From contig JBFMCR010000001.1 of NCBI GenBank assembly GCA_040754425.1, forward strand, positions 22,707-86,706: a DNA stretch of 64,000 nucleotides, read 5' to 3'. The notes under the pieces are model-generated. The model had not been told where the DNA came from. It searched no databases and was given only the letters and a program-made list of their open reading frames with translations. The position numbers and the translations under genes were made by a program. Source of the DNA: UBA6918 sp040754425. Its GTDB lineage: Bacteria > Pseudomonadota > Gammaproteobacteria > Burkholderiales > Thiobacillaceae. Shown in pieces: positions 26,605-34,470 of the stretch. Each line of letters starts with the position of its first letter. The first letter of the stretch is position 1.

Positions 26605-26978
26605 TGCGCAAACTGTGGATGGTCGGCGGCTGGATCATCGTCGCCGCCGTCGTGTATTTTTCGCTGTTCAGGCTCGCCCTCGACACCGACATGCAAGGCG
26701 GCGACAAGCTCGGCCATTTCCTCGCCTACGGCGGCCTCATGCTGTGGTGGTCGCAACTGTGCGTTTCCACGCCAACGCGCCTCAAGCTGGCCCTGGCCTT
26801 CGTCGCCCTGGGCGGCGCCATGGAACTGGCCCAGGGCCTCACCCCCGGACGATACCCCGAATGGATCGACCTTGCCGCCGACACCGCCGGCGTGCTCGCC
26901 GGCTGGCTCGCCGCGCCCCCGCGCCTGCCCAATTTCTACCAAAGACTCACCGCCGCCTTCCCCGGCAAGCTTCGCTAG
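26604..26978 (+). CDS. VanZ-like small membrane protein
   Basis: A 124-residue inner-membrane protein with about three to four hydrophobic segments. Features typical of VanZ-like proteins include DKLGHFLAYGGLMLWW and GGAMELAQGLTPGRYPEWIDLAADTAGVL, with conserved His, Glu and Asp residues near the membrane. VanZ of enterococci gives low-level teicoplanin resistance, but chromosomal homologues mostly have unknown roles, and none is inferred here. It overlaps lgt by one base (TGATG), so it is co-translated with it. It lies directly upstream of the tRNA-Ala promoter. Confidence 0.78.
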   Translation: MRKLWMVGGWIIVAAVVYFSLFRLALDTDMQGGDKLGHFLAYGGLMLWWSQLCVSTPTRLKLALAFVALGGAMELAQGLTPGRYPEWIDLAADTAGVLAGWLAAPPRLPNFYQRLTAAFPGKLR

Positions 26979-26981
26979 CGC

Positions 26982-26993
26982 TATAATCGCGCC
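26982..26993 (+). promoter_or_regulatory. tRNA-Ala promoter: -10 box with GC-rich discriminator
   Basis: TATAAT (26982-26987) is followed at once by CGCGCC. A GC-rich discriminator after a strong -10 is typical of stringently controlled tRNA promoters. The tRNA begins 12 bases later. No clear -35 was recognised. Confidence 0.55.
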
Positions 26994-26999
26994 ACACAT

Positions 27000-27075
<76 letters not shown>

Positions 27076-27084
27076 AGACACCCG

Positions 27085-27117
27085 AAGGCCAACCCAAATA
27101 AGGTTGGCCTTTCTTTT
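27085..27117 (+). terminator. Rho-independent terminator after tRNA-Ala
   Basis: A perfect 10-bp stem AAGGCCAACC / GGTTGGCCTT with a 7-nt loop is followed by TCTTTT. It begins 9 nt after the tRNA CCA. Confidence 0.85.
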
Positions 27118-27271
27118 GGGGCCTGCCTGCCGCATCCGGTTTGCCACAGTTGAAATTTACTGAACTAGAATGCTTTTAACAGGCTGTAAACTGCATGCCT
27201 GCGGGCACCGCCGCCGGACGCCCGGATTCACGCGCATGCGAAGCCCACAAACGACCAAGGCCGGAGGGGCC

Positions 27272-28063
27272 ATGCCCGACAAGAGTGTTACTGCGGACGA
27301 TCTCAAGCACCTCGACACCCGCCTAGACCGCCCAACTCCGCTTTACCGCGACAACGGCCATGCCATCTATTGGCTGGGCATTCCCGAGGTCACGGCCTTT
27401 CGCTGCAATGTCTATCTCATTCACGACGGAAACGAGGCCATCCTCGTCGATCCGGGCAGCAAGGGCTTTTTCGGCCAGGTGCGAGAGCGCGTGGCACAAA
27501 TCCTGCCGCCGGAAAAGGTGAGCGGCATGGTGCTGTGCCACCAGGACCCGGACGTGGCCGCGTCCATGGTCGACTGGCTGGACCTAAATCCCTCGATGCG
27601 CGTGTTCACCACGCCGCGTACGCAGGTGCTGCTGCCGCATTACGGTCGCTCCGGCTACGACTACTATGACGTGGCAGAACGGCCGGAATTCGCCCTGCCT
27701 TCGGGCAAGGTCTTGCGTTTCATTGCCGCACCTTTTCTGCATTTTCCCGGGGCCTTCGTTACCTACGATGTCGCGTCGCGCTATCTCCTGTCCGGCGACA
27801 TCTGGGCGGCGCTCGATCTCGACTGGACGCTGACGGTGCAGTCCTTCGAGGAGCACATCCCCAAGATGAACCTGTTTCATCTCGACTACATGGCCTCCAA
27901 CATAGCGACTCGCGGTTTCGTGAACAGTCTGGACGGCTTGGCCATTGACGCCATCCTCCCCCAGCACGGCTCCATCATCGGCGGCGAGCATGTCTCGGCC
28001 GCACTGGACTACCTGCGCAACATCCGCTGCGGTCTGGACATCATCTACGCCGACCTGGCATGA
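27272..28063 (+). CDS. MBL-fold protein of the ODP (diiron oxygen-binding) type
   Basis: A 263-residue metallo-beta-lactamase-fold protein related to the oxygen-binding diiron (ODP) domain of flavodiiron proteins rather than to hydrolases. Visible ligand-region motifs are HQDPDVAAS, FLHFPGAFVTYD, LSGDIWAA and a C-terminal PQHGSII. The first His-x-x-Asp segment is in the ODP form (HQDPD). ODP proteins bind O2 at a diiron site and can act as sensors. The ATG at 27272 has a GGAGGGG ribosome-binding site. Its stop overlaps the ATG of the following GAF-GGDEF gene (ATGA at 28060-28063). That suggests an oxygen or redox input to c-di-GMP synthesis, which is inference from context. Confidence 0.8.
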   Translation: MPDKSVTADDLKHLDTRLDRPTPLYRDNGHAIYWLGIPEVTAFRCNVYLIHDGNEAILVDPGSKGFFGQVRERVAQILPPEKVSGMVLCHQDPDVAASMVDWLDLNPSMRVFTTPRTQVLLPHYGRSGYDYYDVAERPEFALPSGKVLRFIAAPFLHFPGAFVTYDVASRYLLSGDIWAALDLDWTLTVQSFEEHIPKMNLFHLDYMASNIATRGFVNSLDGLAIDAILPQHGSIIGGEHVSAALDYLRNIRCGLDIIYADLA

Positions 28064-29179
28064 AGGATCGCCCCCCCCGCTCCTGACGGCGACCAGGCGC
28101 GCATCGAGGCGCTGGAACGGGAAAACCGCCTGCTCAGGGAAGGGCTGCATCAAGCCGAGCGCATCCGCACCTTATGGAACGAAGCCGTCACCGAACTGCA
28201 GGCGACGAAGTCCGAACTGTCCACGCTCTACCGCATCTCGATGTCGCTGCGCGACAGCATCGAACTGGAAGAAAGCTGTCGCCAGGCGCTGCAAATCTTT
28301 GCCGAGGCCATCGGACTCGCGCCCGAGGCCGAGCGCGGCATTTTTCTGGTACGTGGCAATGACATGAAGCTGGTCGCCTCCAATTCCATTCCCCCCGGAT
28401 TCGCCGAGGCGCACGAGGGCATACAGGTCGGCACCTGCCTGTGCGGACTGGCTGCCGCCGAGGGCAAAATCATTACCACTGCGCAGTGCGCACATGACCC
28501 GCGCCACACCCTGGCATGGTCGCTCAAGCGTCCGCATGGCCATTTGATCATTCCGCTCAAGGCGCGCGGCAGCGTGGTCGGTGTGCTGTACTGCTATCTT
28601 GCCGAGAACACCGTTTTCGAGGCGCGCAAGCTCAAACTGTTCGAGGCCATCGGCGATCAGCTCGGCAGCGCCATCGAAAACGCGCGGCTCTATGAAGAAA
28701 AGCGCCAGGCCGCGCTGCACGATGCGCTGACCGGCCTCGACAACCGACTCAGCATGGACCTGACCCTCGCCCGGCTGCTGGCCGAGGCGCGCCGCTATCG
28801 GCGTCCCCTGGCGGTGGCGATGGCCGACATCGATTTTTTCAAGAAATTCAACGACAGCTATGGCCACCAAGCCGGTGACGCGTTGCTGACAGAGGTGGCG
28901 CAGCGCCTGCGTTGCGGCACGCGAGAAGCCGACATGGTCGCGCGCTACGGCGGGGAGGAATTCCTGCTGCTGCTGCCGCATACCACGCTCGAACAGGCTG
29001 CCGCCCTGGCCGAGCGGCTGCGGCAGACAATCGAATCCAGCACCCCCGTCACCATCAGCATCGGCGTGGCTGCGCTCGGACCGCAGCATGACAGCCAGGA
29101 TACGCTCATCAAGGCAGCCGACGATGCGTTGTATCGGGCCAAGCAGAGCGGGCGCAACCGCGTCGTCACTCAGTCCTGA
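28060..29179 (+). pseudogene. GAF-GGDEF diguanylate cyclase gene interrupted by a frameshift at a C8 tract
   Basis: ATG at 28060 overlaps the upstream stop but meets TGA at 28084-28086, because the tract of eight C (28071-28078) puts it one base out of frame. Removing one C joins it to an open frame that encodes a coiled coil (RIEALERENRLL, QAERIRTLWNEAV), a GAF domain and a GGDEF domain, about 372 residues in all. In the given sequence the only normal start in that frame is ATG 28241 (312 residues), which drops the coiled coil. The GGDEF domain looks active: GGEEF at the A-site with an RxxD inhibitory site (READ) five residues before. It could be a phase-variable gene, a true disruption or a sequencing error. 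It should make c-di-GMP. Confidence 0.75.
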
Positions 29180-29915
29180 CCCTGCCTTGGCGGAGCAGGC
29201 TTCGCTGCCGCTTCAGCACCAGCCCGCCCCATACCAGCCCCGCCAGCATGACCAGGCCGCCGAGCGCGTGTGCGAACGCGCCCCAGCCCTGCGCATGCTG
29301 CAACTGGCCGAAAGCATCGAGCAGGTAAATCCAGTCGTGCGGGCCGTCCTCGCCGGTATGTCCGCCCAAGAGCGGCATTTGCGGATGCAGGGAATCGTAG
29401 ATGTAGGGCGAGAGGTCGACGAGGCTCGCGCCGGTCCACCACAGGCAAAGCGCAGCGCCGAAGTTGTCGCGGTTTTTCAGGATGAAGGCGACGCCGATGC
29501 CGAAGGGCAGGGCGAGCTGAAAGAAGCTGCCGCCGAGGATGGCGAGAAATTCACCGAAAGGCATGAACAGCACGTGCCCCGCCTCGTGGATGGGCAGCAC
29601 GATGTTGTGGAAAAAGGATGCGTTGATTTCTGCCGTGCGGTAGTCGTAACCGAACAGGAATCCGCTCCATACAGCCAGCAGTGCGAGCGCAAGGGTGCGG
29701 CCATGAAAGGAGAGCGAATCCATCCGTTTTCGCGGCGCCAGCAGCGCGGCAGGCAATCCGGCGCCCTGTTCGCGCTTTTCCGGCACGGCGCGCTTGCGCA
29801 GGGGCTGGCCCCACTTGAAGAAATACAATCCGCAATTCGGGCAGCTTGCGCCGGCCGGCATCGGCTGGGGAAATTTTTGCCCGCACTTGGGGCATTCGGA
29901 AACGGGCTCGGCCAT
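29166..29915 (-). CDS. Zinc-ribbon membrane protein with HEAGH motif
   Basis: A 249-residue protein, not matched with certainty to a named family. The N-terminus has a zinc ribbon with two CPxC pairs (CPKC, CPNC). About five hydrophobic segments follow, and one contains IHEAGHVLF, an HExxH-type zinc motif seen in membrane metallopeptidases of the M50 kind. A second metal ligand motif (NxxPxxxxDG) is not obvious, so proteolytic activity is uncertain. Its 3' end overlaps the 3' end of the GGDEF gene by 14 bp, converging. It lies 6 bp downstream of the histidine kinase gene on the same strand and may be its last co-transcribed gene. Confidence 0.6.
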   Translation of the reverse strand: MAEPVSECPKCGQKFPQPMPAGASCPNCGLYFFKWGQPLRKRAVPEKREQGAGLPAALLAPRKRMDSLSFHGRTLALALLAVWSGFLFGYDYRTAEINASFFHNIVLPIHEAGHVLFMPFGEFLAILGGSFFQLALPFGIGVAFILKNRDNFGAALCLWWTGASLVDLSPYIYDSLHPQMPLLGGHTGEDGPHDWIYLLDAFGQLQHAQGWGAFAHALGGLVMLAGLVWGGLVLKRQRSLLRQGRVRTE

Positions 29916-29921
29916 GAACGA

Positions 29922-31271
29922 TCAGTCGGCAAACCGGAGGCTGACCTTGAGGCCCTTCCCGTCCGCCCCCTCGGAAAGCGCGAGCCCGGCGCCATGCAAT
30001 TCGGCGATGCGCGCCACGATCGAAAGGCCGAGTCCGCTGCCGCAGGCTTCAGCGCCTGCCAGGCGGTGGAATCGCTTGAGGGCAGCCTCGCGCTCGGCCG
30101 CCGGAATGCCGGGGCCTTCATCCTGCACTTCCAGCAGCACTTCGCTGCCGAGCCGGCGCACGCTGACGCCAACCCCGGTTTGCGGCGGCGAATAGCGCAG
30201 GGCGTTGTCGATGAGGTTTCTCAGCAGGATGGCCAGCAGGTCGGCATGGCCGGCAACGGCGGCGCCGGCTTCGCCTTCGAGCGAGAGGCTGATGTTTTTC
30301 TTCGCCGCGGCCTGCGCGGCGTCGGTGAGCGCCGCGGCCGCGAGCCGGAAAAGGTCGACCGTTTCGGCCCGATGCTTCCAGGCATCGTGTTCGAGCCGGG
30401 CGAGCGTCAACAGCTGTTCCACCAGGCGCGTGGCGCGATCGCCCGCGGCGATGGCCTTGGCGACGGCCTGATCGCGTCCGCCGGCATCGGCAGCCCCCTG
30501 CGCCACCTGCAACTGGGTCTTGAGCGCGGCCAGCGGCGTGCGCAGTTCGTGCGCGGCGTCGCTGGTGAAGCGGCGCTCGTTCTCCAGTGTGGCCGCCACC
30601 CGCACCAGCAGCTCGTTCAGGCGTTCGACCATGGGTGCGATTTCCCTGGGCACCTCGCCCTCGATGGGAGCGAGATACTTCGGGTCGCGCCGCGCCAGCG
30701 CCTCACCGATGCGCTCCACGGGCTTCAATGCACCACCCACGCCGAACCAGACCAGAAGCCCGAGCAAGGGCAGGGCGATCGCCAGCGGCTGCACCAGCTT
30801 TTCCAGCACTTCGCCCGCCAGGCGGTCGCGCGCGTCGGTGGCTTCTCCCACCTGCACCAGATATTCGTGCCCGGCATCCCAGTGGCTGAACACCCGCCAG
30901 CTGCGGCCATGGAAGACGACATCGGCAAAGCCTTCGTCCTTGGGCGACAGCCGTGTATCGGGCGCATCGGGCGAATGCAGCAACAGCTTGTCGCCGCCTT
31001 CCCAGATCTGGAAGGTCTCGTTGCGGGCGTACTTGTGCAGGTTCTCGACATGTTCGAGTTCGGCCTCGTCGATTTCGTGGCCGACCTGTGCGGCCAGCAG
31101 GGCGGCGCTTTCCGCCAGGTGCGCGTCCAGCAGTTCCTGCATCTCGGCGCGCGTCTCCCAGGCGGTGACGGCGGCCGCGGCCAGCCACACCAGCGCCACG
31201 CCGCCCAGCAAGACGAGCAGCAGGCGGCGGCGCACGCTGCCGCGCACGCTCAATAGCCCGGACGGGTTCAC
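29922..31271 (-). CDS. Sensor histidine kinase (QseC/PmrB-like) of the SHP cytochrome operon
   Basis: Inner-membrane two-component sensor of 449 residues: TM1 about 16-38, periplasmic domain about 39-158, TM2 about 163-182, a HAMP linker, then the dimerisation domain with the phospho-acceptor in AAHELRTPL (His241). ATP-binding N, G1 and G2 boxes are present (LIDNALRYS, DEGPGIP, GSGLGLSI). It starts at a GTG that overlaps the response-regulator stop by four bases (GTGA). Gene order with the regulator and the SHP/DHC/b561 cytochromes suggests that it controls this operon; the signal is unknown. Confidence 0.9.
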   Translation of the reverse strand: MNPSGLLSVRGSVRRRLLLVLLGGVALVWLAAAAVTAWETRAEMQELLDAHLAESAALLAAQVGHEIDEAELEHVENLHKYARNETFQIWEGGDKLLLHSPDAPDTRLSPKDEGFADVVFHGRSWRVFSHWDAGHEYLVQVGEATDARDRLAGEVLEKLVQPLAIALPLLGLLVWFGVGGALKPVERIGEALARRDPKYLAPIEGEVPREIAPMVERLNELLVRVAATLENERRFTSDAAHELRTPLAALKTQLQVAQGAADAGGRDQAVAKAIAAGDRATRLVEQLLTLARLEHDAWKHRAETVDLFRLAAAALTDAAQAAAKKNISLSLEGEAGAAVAGHADLLAILLRNLIDNALRYSPPQTGVGVSVRRLGSEVLLEVQDEGPGIPAAEREAALKRFHRLAGAEACGSGLGLSIVARIAELHGAGLALSEGADGKGLKVSLRFAD

Positions 31272-31939
31272 GCCACCTCCCTGGGCATGAGATAGCCCAC
31301 GCCGCGCAGGGTCTGCACGATGTCGGGCGAGAGTTTCCTGCGCAGGTGATGCAGGTGCACGTCGATGGCGTTGGATTCGATTTCCTCGCCCCAGGCGTAG
31401 AGCGCGGAAGCAAGCTGCTCGCGCGAAAGCACGCGGCCGGCGTTGTTCATGAACACCTGCAGCAGGTCGAACTCGCGCGCCGACAAGGTCCTGGCCTCGC
31501 CGCGGTAGCTGACGGTGCGCGCGGCGGGATCCAGGCTCAGCGCGCCCACGGCGATGACAGGCGAGGCCTGCCCGCCGGCGCGGCGGATGAGCGCGCGCAG
31601 CCGTGCCGACAGTTCGCCCAGGTCGAAAGGCTTGACGAGGTAGTCGTCGGCGCCGGCATCGAGCCCGGTGATGCGGTCCTCCACGGTGTCGCGCGCGGTC
31701 AGGATCAGCACCGGCACGGGGTGCTTCTGCTGACGCAGGGCCTTCAGCACGTCAAGCCCGTCGCGGCGCGGCAGGCCGAGATCGAGCACGACCGCCGCAT
31801 AAGGCTCGCTCTCGATGGCATGCTGTGCGGCCACGCCGTCTTTCACCCAGTCCACGCCGAAACCTCGCTGTTTGAGACCGGCCTGGATGCCGTCGCCCAG
31901 CAGGGCGTCGTCTTCAACCACCAGGATGCGCATGTTCAA
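31268..31939 (-). CDS. OmpR-family response regulator (QseB-like)
   Basis: A 223-residue DNA-binding regulator. The receiver domain has acidic pocket residues EDD at the N-terminus, phospho-acceptor Asp53 in VVLDLGLP, a conserved Thr (LTARD) and Lys (LVKPFD). The C-terminal winged helix spans about 130-220 (SAREFDLLQVFM, IDVHLHHLRRKL). An alternative ATG two codons in (31933) gives the usual MRILVVED start. It is coupled to the downstream kinase by a GTGA overlap and lies 11 bp after the cytochrome b561 gene, so it belongs to the SHP operon. Confidence 0.92.
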   Translation of the reverse strand: MNMRILVVEDDALLGDGIQAGLKQRGFGVDWVKDGVAAQHAIESEPYAAVVLDLGLPRRDGLDVLKALRQQKHPVPVLILTARDTVEDRITGLDAGADDYLVKPFDLGELSARLRALIRRAGGQASPVIAVGALSLDPAARTVSYRGEARTLSAREFDLLQVFMNNAGRVLSREQLASALYAWGEEIESNAIDVHLHHLRRKLSPDIVQTLRGVGYLMPREVA

Positions 31940-31950
31940 GTGCCCGGAAC

Positions 31951-32673
31951 TCAGTCATCTTCGTCATGCCCGTCTTTGCGTTCATGCAGTTCGTCCTTGC
32001 CGCCGTAATCGTTGTTTTCCACGCTTTGCGCCGAGGCCCGGCCCGTCACCAGCGCATCCGGATTTCCATTAAACCAGAGCCCCCAGAATCCGGCCACCGC
32101 CACGACCAGCAGCAGTGCGGCGCCGCCCCGTTTCCTGTCGATGGCATCCCCCGGTTCGCCCTGCTTGCAGCCCGTGACCATGGCGCGCGCCAGATTTTCC
32201 CGGTGCAGGAAACTGCTCACCAAGACGCCGGCGATGTGCACGCCCACCACGACCAGCATGGCATTGGCGAACAGCTCATGCCCCTCCTCCCACCATTCGC
32301 CGCCTATTTCGTTGTAGGTAAGCCAACCCGACACGCCGGTGACGATGCCCAGCGCCAATAGCAGGAAGATGGCCACGGCGCCGGCCGGATTGTGGCCGAG
32401 GTAATGCTCGGGCCTGCCCGACGACAGCGACTTCAGATACTGCACGACTTTACCGGGAGCATAGGCAAAGTCCCTGAAGCGCGCATAGCGCGTGCCCGCG
32501 AAGCCCCACACCAGGCGGAAGGCGATGAGACCGAGCATGGTGTAGCCCAGCATCACGTGCAGGTCGCCGTAGCGTTCGCTTTCCGAAGTCAGCCAGGCGC
32601 CGGCAAAGCTCGCCGCCAGCAGCCAGTGAAACCAGCGCGTGGGCAGATCCCATATCAGAATCCCGGTTTTCAT
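31951..32673 (-). CDS. Cytochrome b561-type membrane protein of the SHP operon
   Basis: A 240-residue diheme cytochrome b561 / Ni-Fe hydrogenase b-type membrane protein with about four to five transmembrane helices. Heme-ligand candidates are His in TRWFHWLLA, GDLHVMLGY, EEGHELFAN and VVGVHIAGV. The C-terminal 30 residues form a charged, His/Asp-rich tail (KDELHERKDGHDEDD) of unknown use. It probably passes electrons from the quinone pool to the periplasmic cytochromes SHP and DHC. The ATG overlaps the DHC stop (ATGA). Gene order shp-dhc-b561-regulator-kinase matches clusters described in Rhodobacter and Shewanella. Confidence 0.85.
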   Translation of the reverse strand: MKTGILIWDLPTRWFHWLLAASFAGAWLTSESERYGDLHVMLGYTMLGLIAFRLVWGFAGTRYARFRDFAYAPGKVVQYLKSLSSGRPEHYLGHNPAGAVAIFLLLALGIVTGVSGWLTYNEIGGEWWEEGHELFANAMLVVVGVHIAGVLVSSFLHRENLARAMVTGCKQGEPGDAIDRKRGGAALLLVVAVAGFWGLWFNGNPDALVTGRASAQSVENNDYGGKDELHERKDGHDEDD

Positions 32674-33158
32674 TTTTTGCTCACTCCTTGTGGCAGGCGC
32701 AGCGTGCGCTCGGAAAAATCGCCCCTGTCGGCGTCGGTGTGGCAGGCGGCGCAATTGGCCGCCGACTTGACCGCCGGATGCTTCCAGATGTCGCGCGGCA
32801 GTTCCCCGGCATGTTCGCGCACGAACCAGCGCGTTTCCGTGATGCGCAGCAGCGGCTTGCCCGCAGCAGCGGTATCGCGGCGGCCGGCATTGGCTTCCAG
32901 ATAGCGCAGGATGTCGGCGTGGATGGCCGGCTCCAGGCTGGCATCGCTGCCGAAATGCCTGGGGAGTCCGTCCATGACCGCGCGCCAGGAGGCGGCCGAC
33001 AGGAGCTGCGGCGGATAGGCCACATGGCAGGAAGCGCATTCGGACTGGTAGGCGGCATTGCGCACGTCGAATCTCTTGCCATCGGCATGGGCGGGCAGCG
33101 CGGCCAGCAGGCAGGCAGACAGGAGGGCAGGGGACCTTTTCATCATCATTCCTTTCAT
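32670..33158 (-). CDS. Periplasmic diheme cytochrome c (DHC)
   Basis: A 162-residue exported cytochrome with two heme c motifs, CASCH (about residues 41-45) and CAACH (about 137-141), after a signal peptide ending at about residue 25 (AHA). Size, heme spacing and neighbours fit DHC, the electron partner of SHP in Rhodobacter sphaeroides. Methionines at positions 1, 4, 5 and 6 give several possible starts; a later one is likely. It is translationally coupled to cytochrome b561 downstream, and 82 bp separate it from the SHP gene upstream, where a dispersed inverted repeat sits. Confidence 0.85.
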   Translation of the reverse strand: MKGMMMKRSPALLSACLLAALPAHADGKRFDVRNAAYQSECASCHVAYPPQLLSAASWRAVMDGLPRHFGSDASLEPAIHADILRYLEANAGRRDTAAAGKPLLRITETRWFVREHAGELPRDIWKHPAVKSAANCAACHTDADRGDFSERTLRLPQGVSKK

Positions 33159-33164
33159 TCTTTT

Positions 33165-33225
33165 ACCGCCAAGTTCACAGAATTCTTTCTGCTTTTCCCT
33201 CCGCGTACTCGGCGAACTTCGCGGT
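33165..33225. repeat. Intergenic inverted repeat between SHP and DHC genes
   Basis: ACCGCCAAGTTC (33165-33176) and GAACTTCGCGGT (33214-33225) are inverse copies with one mismatch. The sequence around them (a 'ccgcgaagttcgccgag' type) resembles a common dispersed intergenic element of proteobacteria. On the transcript it would form a long hairpin inside the operon and could adjust the SHP:DHC ratio. Confidence 0.5.
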
Positions 33226-33240
33226 TAAACATTGCTTTCC

Positions 33241-33642
33241 TCATTTCAGCGTCAGCAGGTAGGCCAGCACATCGCCTTTTTCCTGCGCGCTGCAGGCGCG
33301 GCCGAGCACGTCGTTGCAATTGCGCCTGAACCATTTCTCGACCTTGGCCTGGCGGGTAAAGCGCGCGGCATTGGCGGACGGCGCCAGGGGCTTGATGGGC
33401 CTGCCGGTGACGGCATGCCTGCCGGCGTCGGCGGGATTGTCGGTATGGCAGGAAGCGCAGCTCCATTCGCGGCCGTGCCGGGCGGTGAAAAAAAGCCGGC
33501 CCTGTCGTGCCGAGGGCGCCTGGTAGGCGGGGTTCTCCTGTTTCGCCTGCTGCGCATAGGCGGCGAGGAAATCGGCAGGGGTTTGGGCAAATGCAGCCGG
33601 GCTGGCCGCAGCCAGTGCGAGCAGGCAGGCAAAAATGCGCAT
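33241..33642 (-). CDS. SHP-type oxygen-binding monoheme cytochrome c (DUF1924)
   Basis: A 133-residue exported cytochrome. The signal peptide ends at about residue 19 (AFA); heme attaches at CASCH (about 60-64). The following segment WFRRNCNDVLGRAC carries the Asn that in Rhodobacter SHP (sphaeroides heme protein) is the sixth heme ligand displaced by O2 or NO, and two cysteines able to form the family's disulfide. Start 33642 has an AGGAGA ribosome-binding site; upstream in-frame extension is rejected. It is the first gene of the operon with DHC, b561, response regulator and kinase. The physiological role of SHP is still open. Confidence 0.85.
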   Translation of the reverse strand: MRIFACLLALAAASPAAFAQTPADFLAAYAQQAKQENPAYQAPSARQGRLFFTARHGREWSCASCHTDNPADAGRHAVTGRPIKPLAPSANAARFTRQAKVEKWFRRNCNDVLGRACSAQEKGDVLAYLLTLK

Positions 33643-33728
33643 GGTGGTCTCCTTGGCTGTTTCGATGCGCCAAGGATGGGAGGCGGAAATTAAGCACCCA
33701 TTAAGGGCCCGCGCAGGACGGGCTGGGG

Positions 33729-34250
33729 CTACGCCCCCCGGCTGTCGCTCTTCGAAAGCGTCTTCTGGAATTCCTCCCAAGAGGACTCGCTGATGTCGTA
33801 GCCTTTCTGCTTCCTGAGGTCAAGGCCTGCGCGGATGTATTCGTCCTGTTCCTGCTCGGATGCCTCCATGGAGCGCACCGCATCCTCCGCCGCCTGGCCC
33901 GTGCCGCGGATGGGAAAGCGCCAGAACACGCGTTCCAGTTCGACCCCGCACTCGTGGCGTACATGCATGCGCAGGGTGATTTCGATGATGTGCGAATAGC
34001 GGAAGCGCTTCATCGGCTCGGATTCGACAAAGGCGATATAGCTTCTGCCGCCCGGGCGCGGAATGGCCTCGACCCCGACTTCGATGCCGTCGGCACGGAA
34101 ATAGCGATCGATCGCTGCTGTGACCTTCGTGGTCTTGTCCTGCTGGCGCCGCGCCCGGTGCTTGAGCAGCAGCACATAACCGAGGATGGCAATGACATTG
34201 AGGGCGACCAGATAGAGCAGCGACAGGTCGAAGGCGATGGTTACGGTCAT
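33729..34250 (-). CDS. Hypothetical membrane-anchored protein
   Basis: A 173-residue protein of unknown family. One N-terminal transmembrane helix (about residues 7-28) is followed by a basic patch (KHRARRQQDK) and a soluble domain of about 140 residues, rich in charged residues and ending in a predicted helical segment with many Glu and Lys. The topology suggests a cytosolic domain tethered to the membrane. It is monocistronic and divergent from gltB, with 220 bp between the two starts. No catalytic motif is recognised. Confidence 0.65.
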   Translation of the reverse strand: MTVTIAFDLSLLYLVALNVIAILGYVLLLKHRARRQQDKTTKVTAAIDRYFRADGIEVGVEAIPRPGGRSYIAFVESEPMKRFRYSHIIEITLRMHVRHECGVELERVFWRFPIRGTGQAAEDAVRSMEASEQEQDEYIRAGLDLRKQKGYDISESSWEEFQKTLSKSDSRGA

Positions 34251-34392
34251 TACCCTGTTCCTCCTTCTTGTTTTCCCAGACTGTAAACGATACGGCCGGC
34301 AGGCGGCAATTCGCCGGCGCCCGGCCAAGGCCGGCTGGCGGGCCTGCTGGCCGTATCCCCTTGTCTGCGCAGGGGAAATTCCCGCGGGCGCA

Positions 34393-34422
34393 TTGCCGGG
34401 CAGGGTTTTGGCCGGTTAGAAT
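34393..34422 (+). promoter_or_regulatory. Sigma70-type promoter for gltBD
   Basis: TTGCCG (34393-34398) and TAGAAT (34417-34422) are separated by 18 bp and lie 49 bp before the gltB ATG. The rest of the 34251-34470 gap holds only GC-rich sequence with no further gene. Confidence 0.5.
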
Positions 34423-34470
34423 AAAAGACTTTTCGCCATTTTCGGCCGCCGCTGCTTTTTTGAACACGCC

